Source: Saksenaea vasiformis B4078 (taxonomy: Eukaryota; Mucoromycota; Mucoromycetes; Mucorales; Saksenaeaceae). From it: DNA of 34,113 nucleotides. Made by a program: the position numbers and the translations under genes. The stretch is taken from positions 1 through 34,113 of the forward strand of contig JNDT01001406.1 of the NCBI GenBank assembly GCA_000697055.1. Direction: 5' to 3'. Below are positions 33,826 through 34,113 of the stretch, piece by piece. Each line of letters begins with the position of its first letter. The stretch's first letter is position 1. The notes beneath the pieces were generated by a model, which was not told where the DNA came from, searched no databases, and was given only the letters and a program-made list of their open reading frames with translations.

Positions 33826-34113
33826 TTAATCCCCGATCTTTCCTGTTATGGAACACAATTCTATAGGATGGGCATTACGACGGTCAACATATACCACACT
33901 AATCAAAGGCATAGCTCTGCGTACCAGAATATCTGCTGGTTCCTGCGCGGTTTGGACGGTCGATAGGAGGTTACTTTCAAATGCCAAGAATTCTGGGTCG
34001 GTGAAGAGGACGTGGTTGAAGAAAGGGTTATGGCCATGCTCCATCCGAAACATCACTGCATCTTGTAGGATTATCCGTCGCATAGTGATTAGTAAAGACA
34101 GAAACGCCTCTGC
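33826..34113 (-). CDS. Probable Crypton-type tyrosine recombinase, C-terminal part, cut by the window edge
   Basis: This is an open minus-strand frame entering from the right edge and ending at TAA 33826-33828. It reads EAFLSLLITMRRIILQDAVM, then HNPFFNHVLFTDPEFLAFES, and EPADILVRRAMPLI. The pattern FL.LL..LR.VILQDA..., hPhF...F...EF..F, EDP....I...LP resembles the region after the tyrosine-recombinase domain in fungal Crypton/Ndc10-like (GCR1_C-associated) proteins; this is recognition from memory and needs a search. The catalytic domain would lie outside the window, so completeness cannot be judged. It could instead be a host DNA-binding protein with the same fold. Confidence 0.45.
   Translation of the reverse strand, partial: AEAFLSLLITMRRIILQDAVMFRMEHGHNPFFNHVLFTDPEFLAFESNLLSTVQTAQEPADILVRRAMPLISVVYVDRRNAHPIELCSITGKIGD

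Overview
The window is nuclear DNA of a filamentous fungus, most likely an early-diverging one (Mucoromycota; Mortierellales or Mucorales). Genes are dense and on both strands. They are split by many short GT..AG introns (about 45-75 nt), and the RPS23, DIP2, RabGGTase-alpha and MCT-type proteins are clearly fungal or opisthokont. The leucine-rich-repeat gene at the right end resembles, from memory, a large family seen in Mortierella-type genomes; this placement is inference.

Layout. 1-2267 has no gene I can support. It contains a cluster of small CATGGAA/TTCCATG palindromes, and its right end is the RPS23 promoter/5'UTR. 2268-2947 (+) is RPS23 in three exons. 3274-8406 (-) is a ten-exon Sec7-PH-coiled-coil Arf GEF. 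8571-8926 (-) is the LYR-motif protein ETFRF1. A 159-bp divergent promoter separates it from 9086-10978 (+), the Rab geranylgeranyltransferase alpha subunit. 11499-12848 holds poorly resolved minus-strand coding signal. 13056-19182 (+) is a nine-exon DIP2/CMR2-type protein (DMAP-binding domain plus two adenylate-forming modules). 19719-21630 and 23560-25407 (+) are two tandem paralogous monocarboxylate-transporter-like MFS genes; both need an apparent 2-nt microexon at the same place. 26949-27967 (-) is the PLP-binding protein PLPBP/YggS.

From about 28.3 kb rightwards the character changes to accessory, decaying DNA: a broken Tc1/mariner transposase, an unidentified broken coding remnant, a disrupted coiled-coil/LRR (RNI-type) NLR-like gene, and the edge of a probable Crypton-type (tyrosine recombinase) gene running off the window.

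The left 28 kb is housekeeping. Two genes (Sec7 GEF and RabGGTase alpha) serve small-GTPase-dependent membrane traffic, and two (ETFRF1, PLPBP) are mitochondrial or cofactor-homeostasis proteins. DIP2 is linked to lipid metabolism in other eukaryotes. There is no operon logic; neighbours are linked only by shared or facing promoters. All exon joins were made by hand from splice consensus, phase arithmetic and family similarity.
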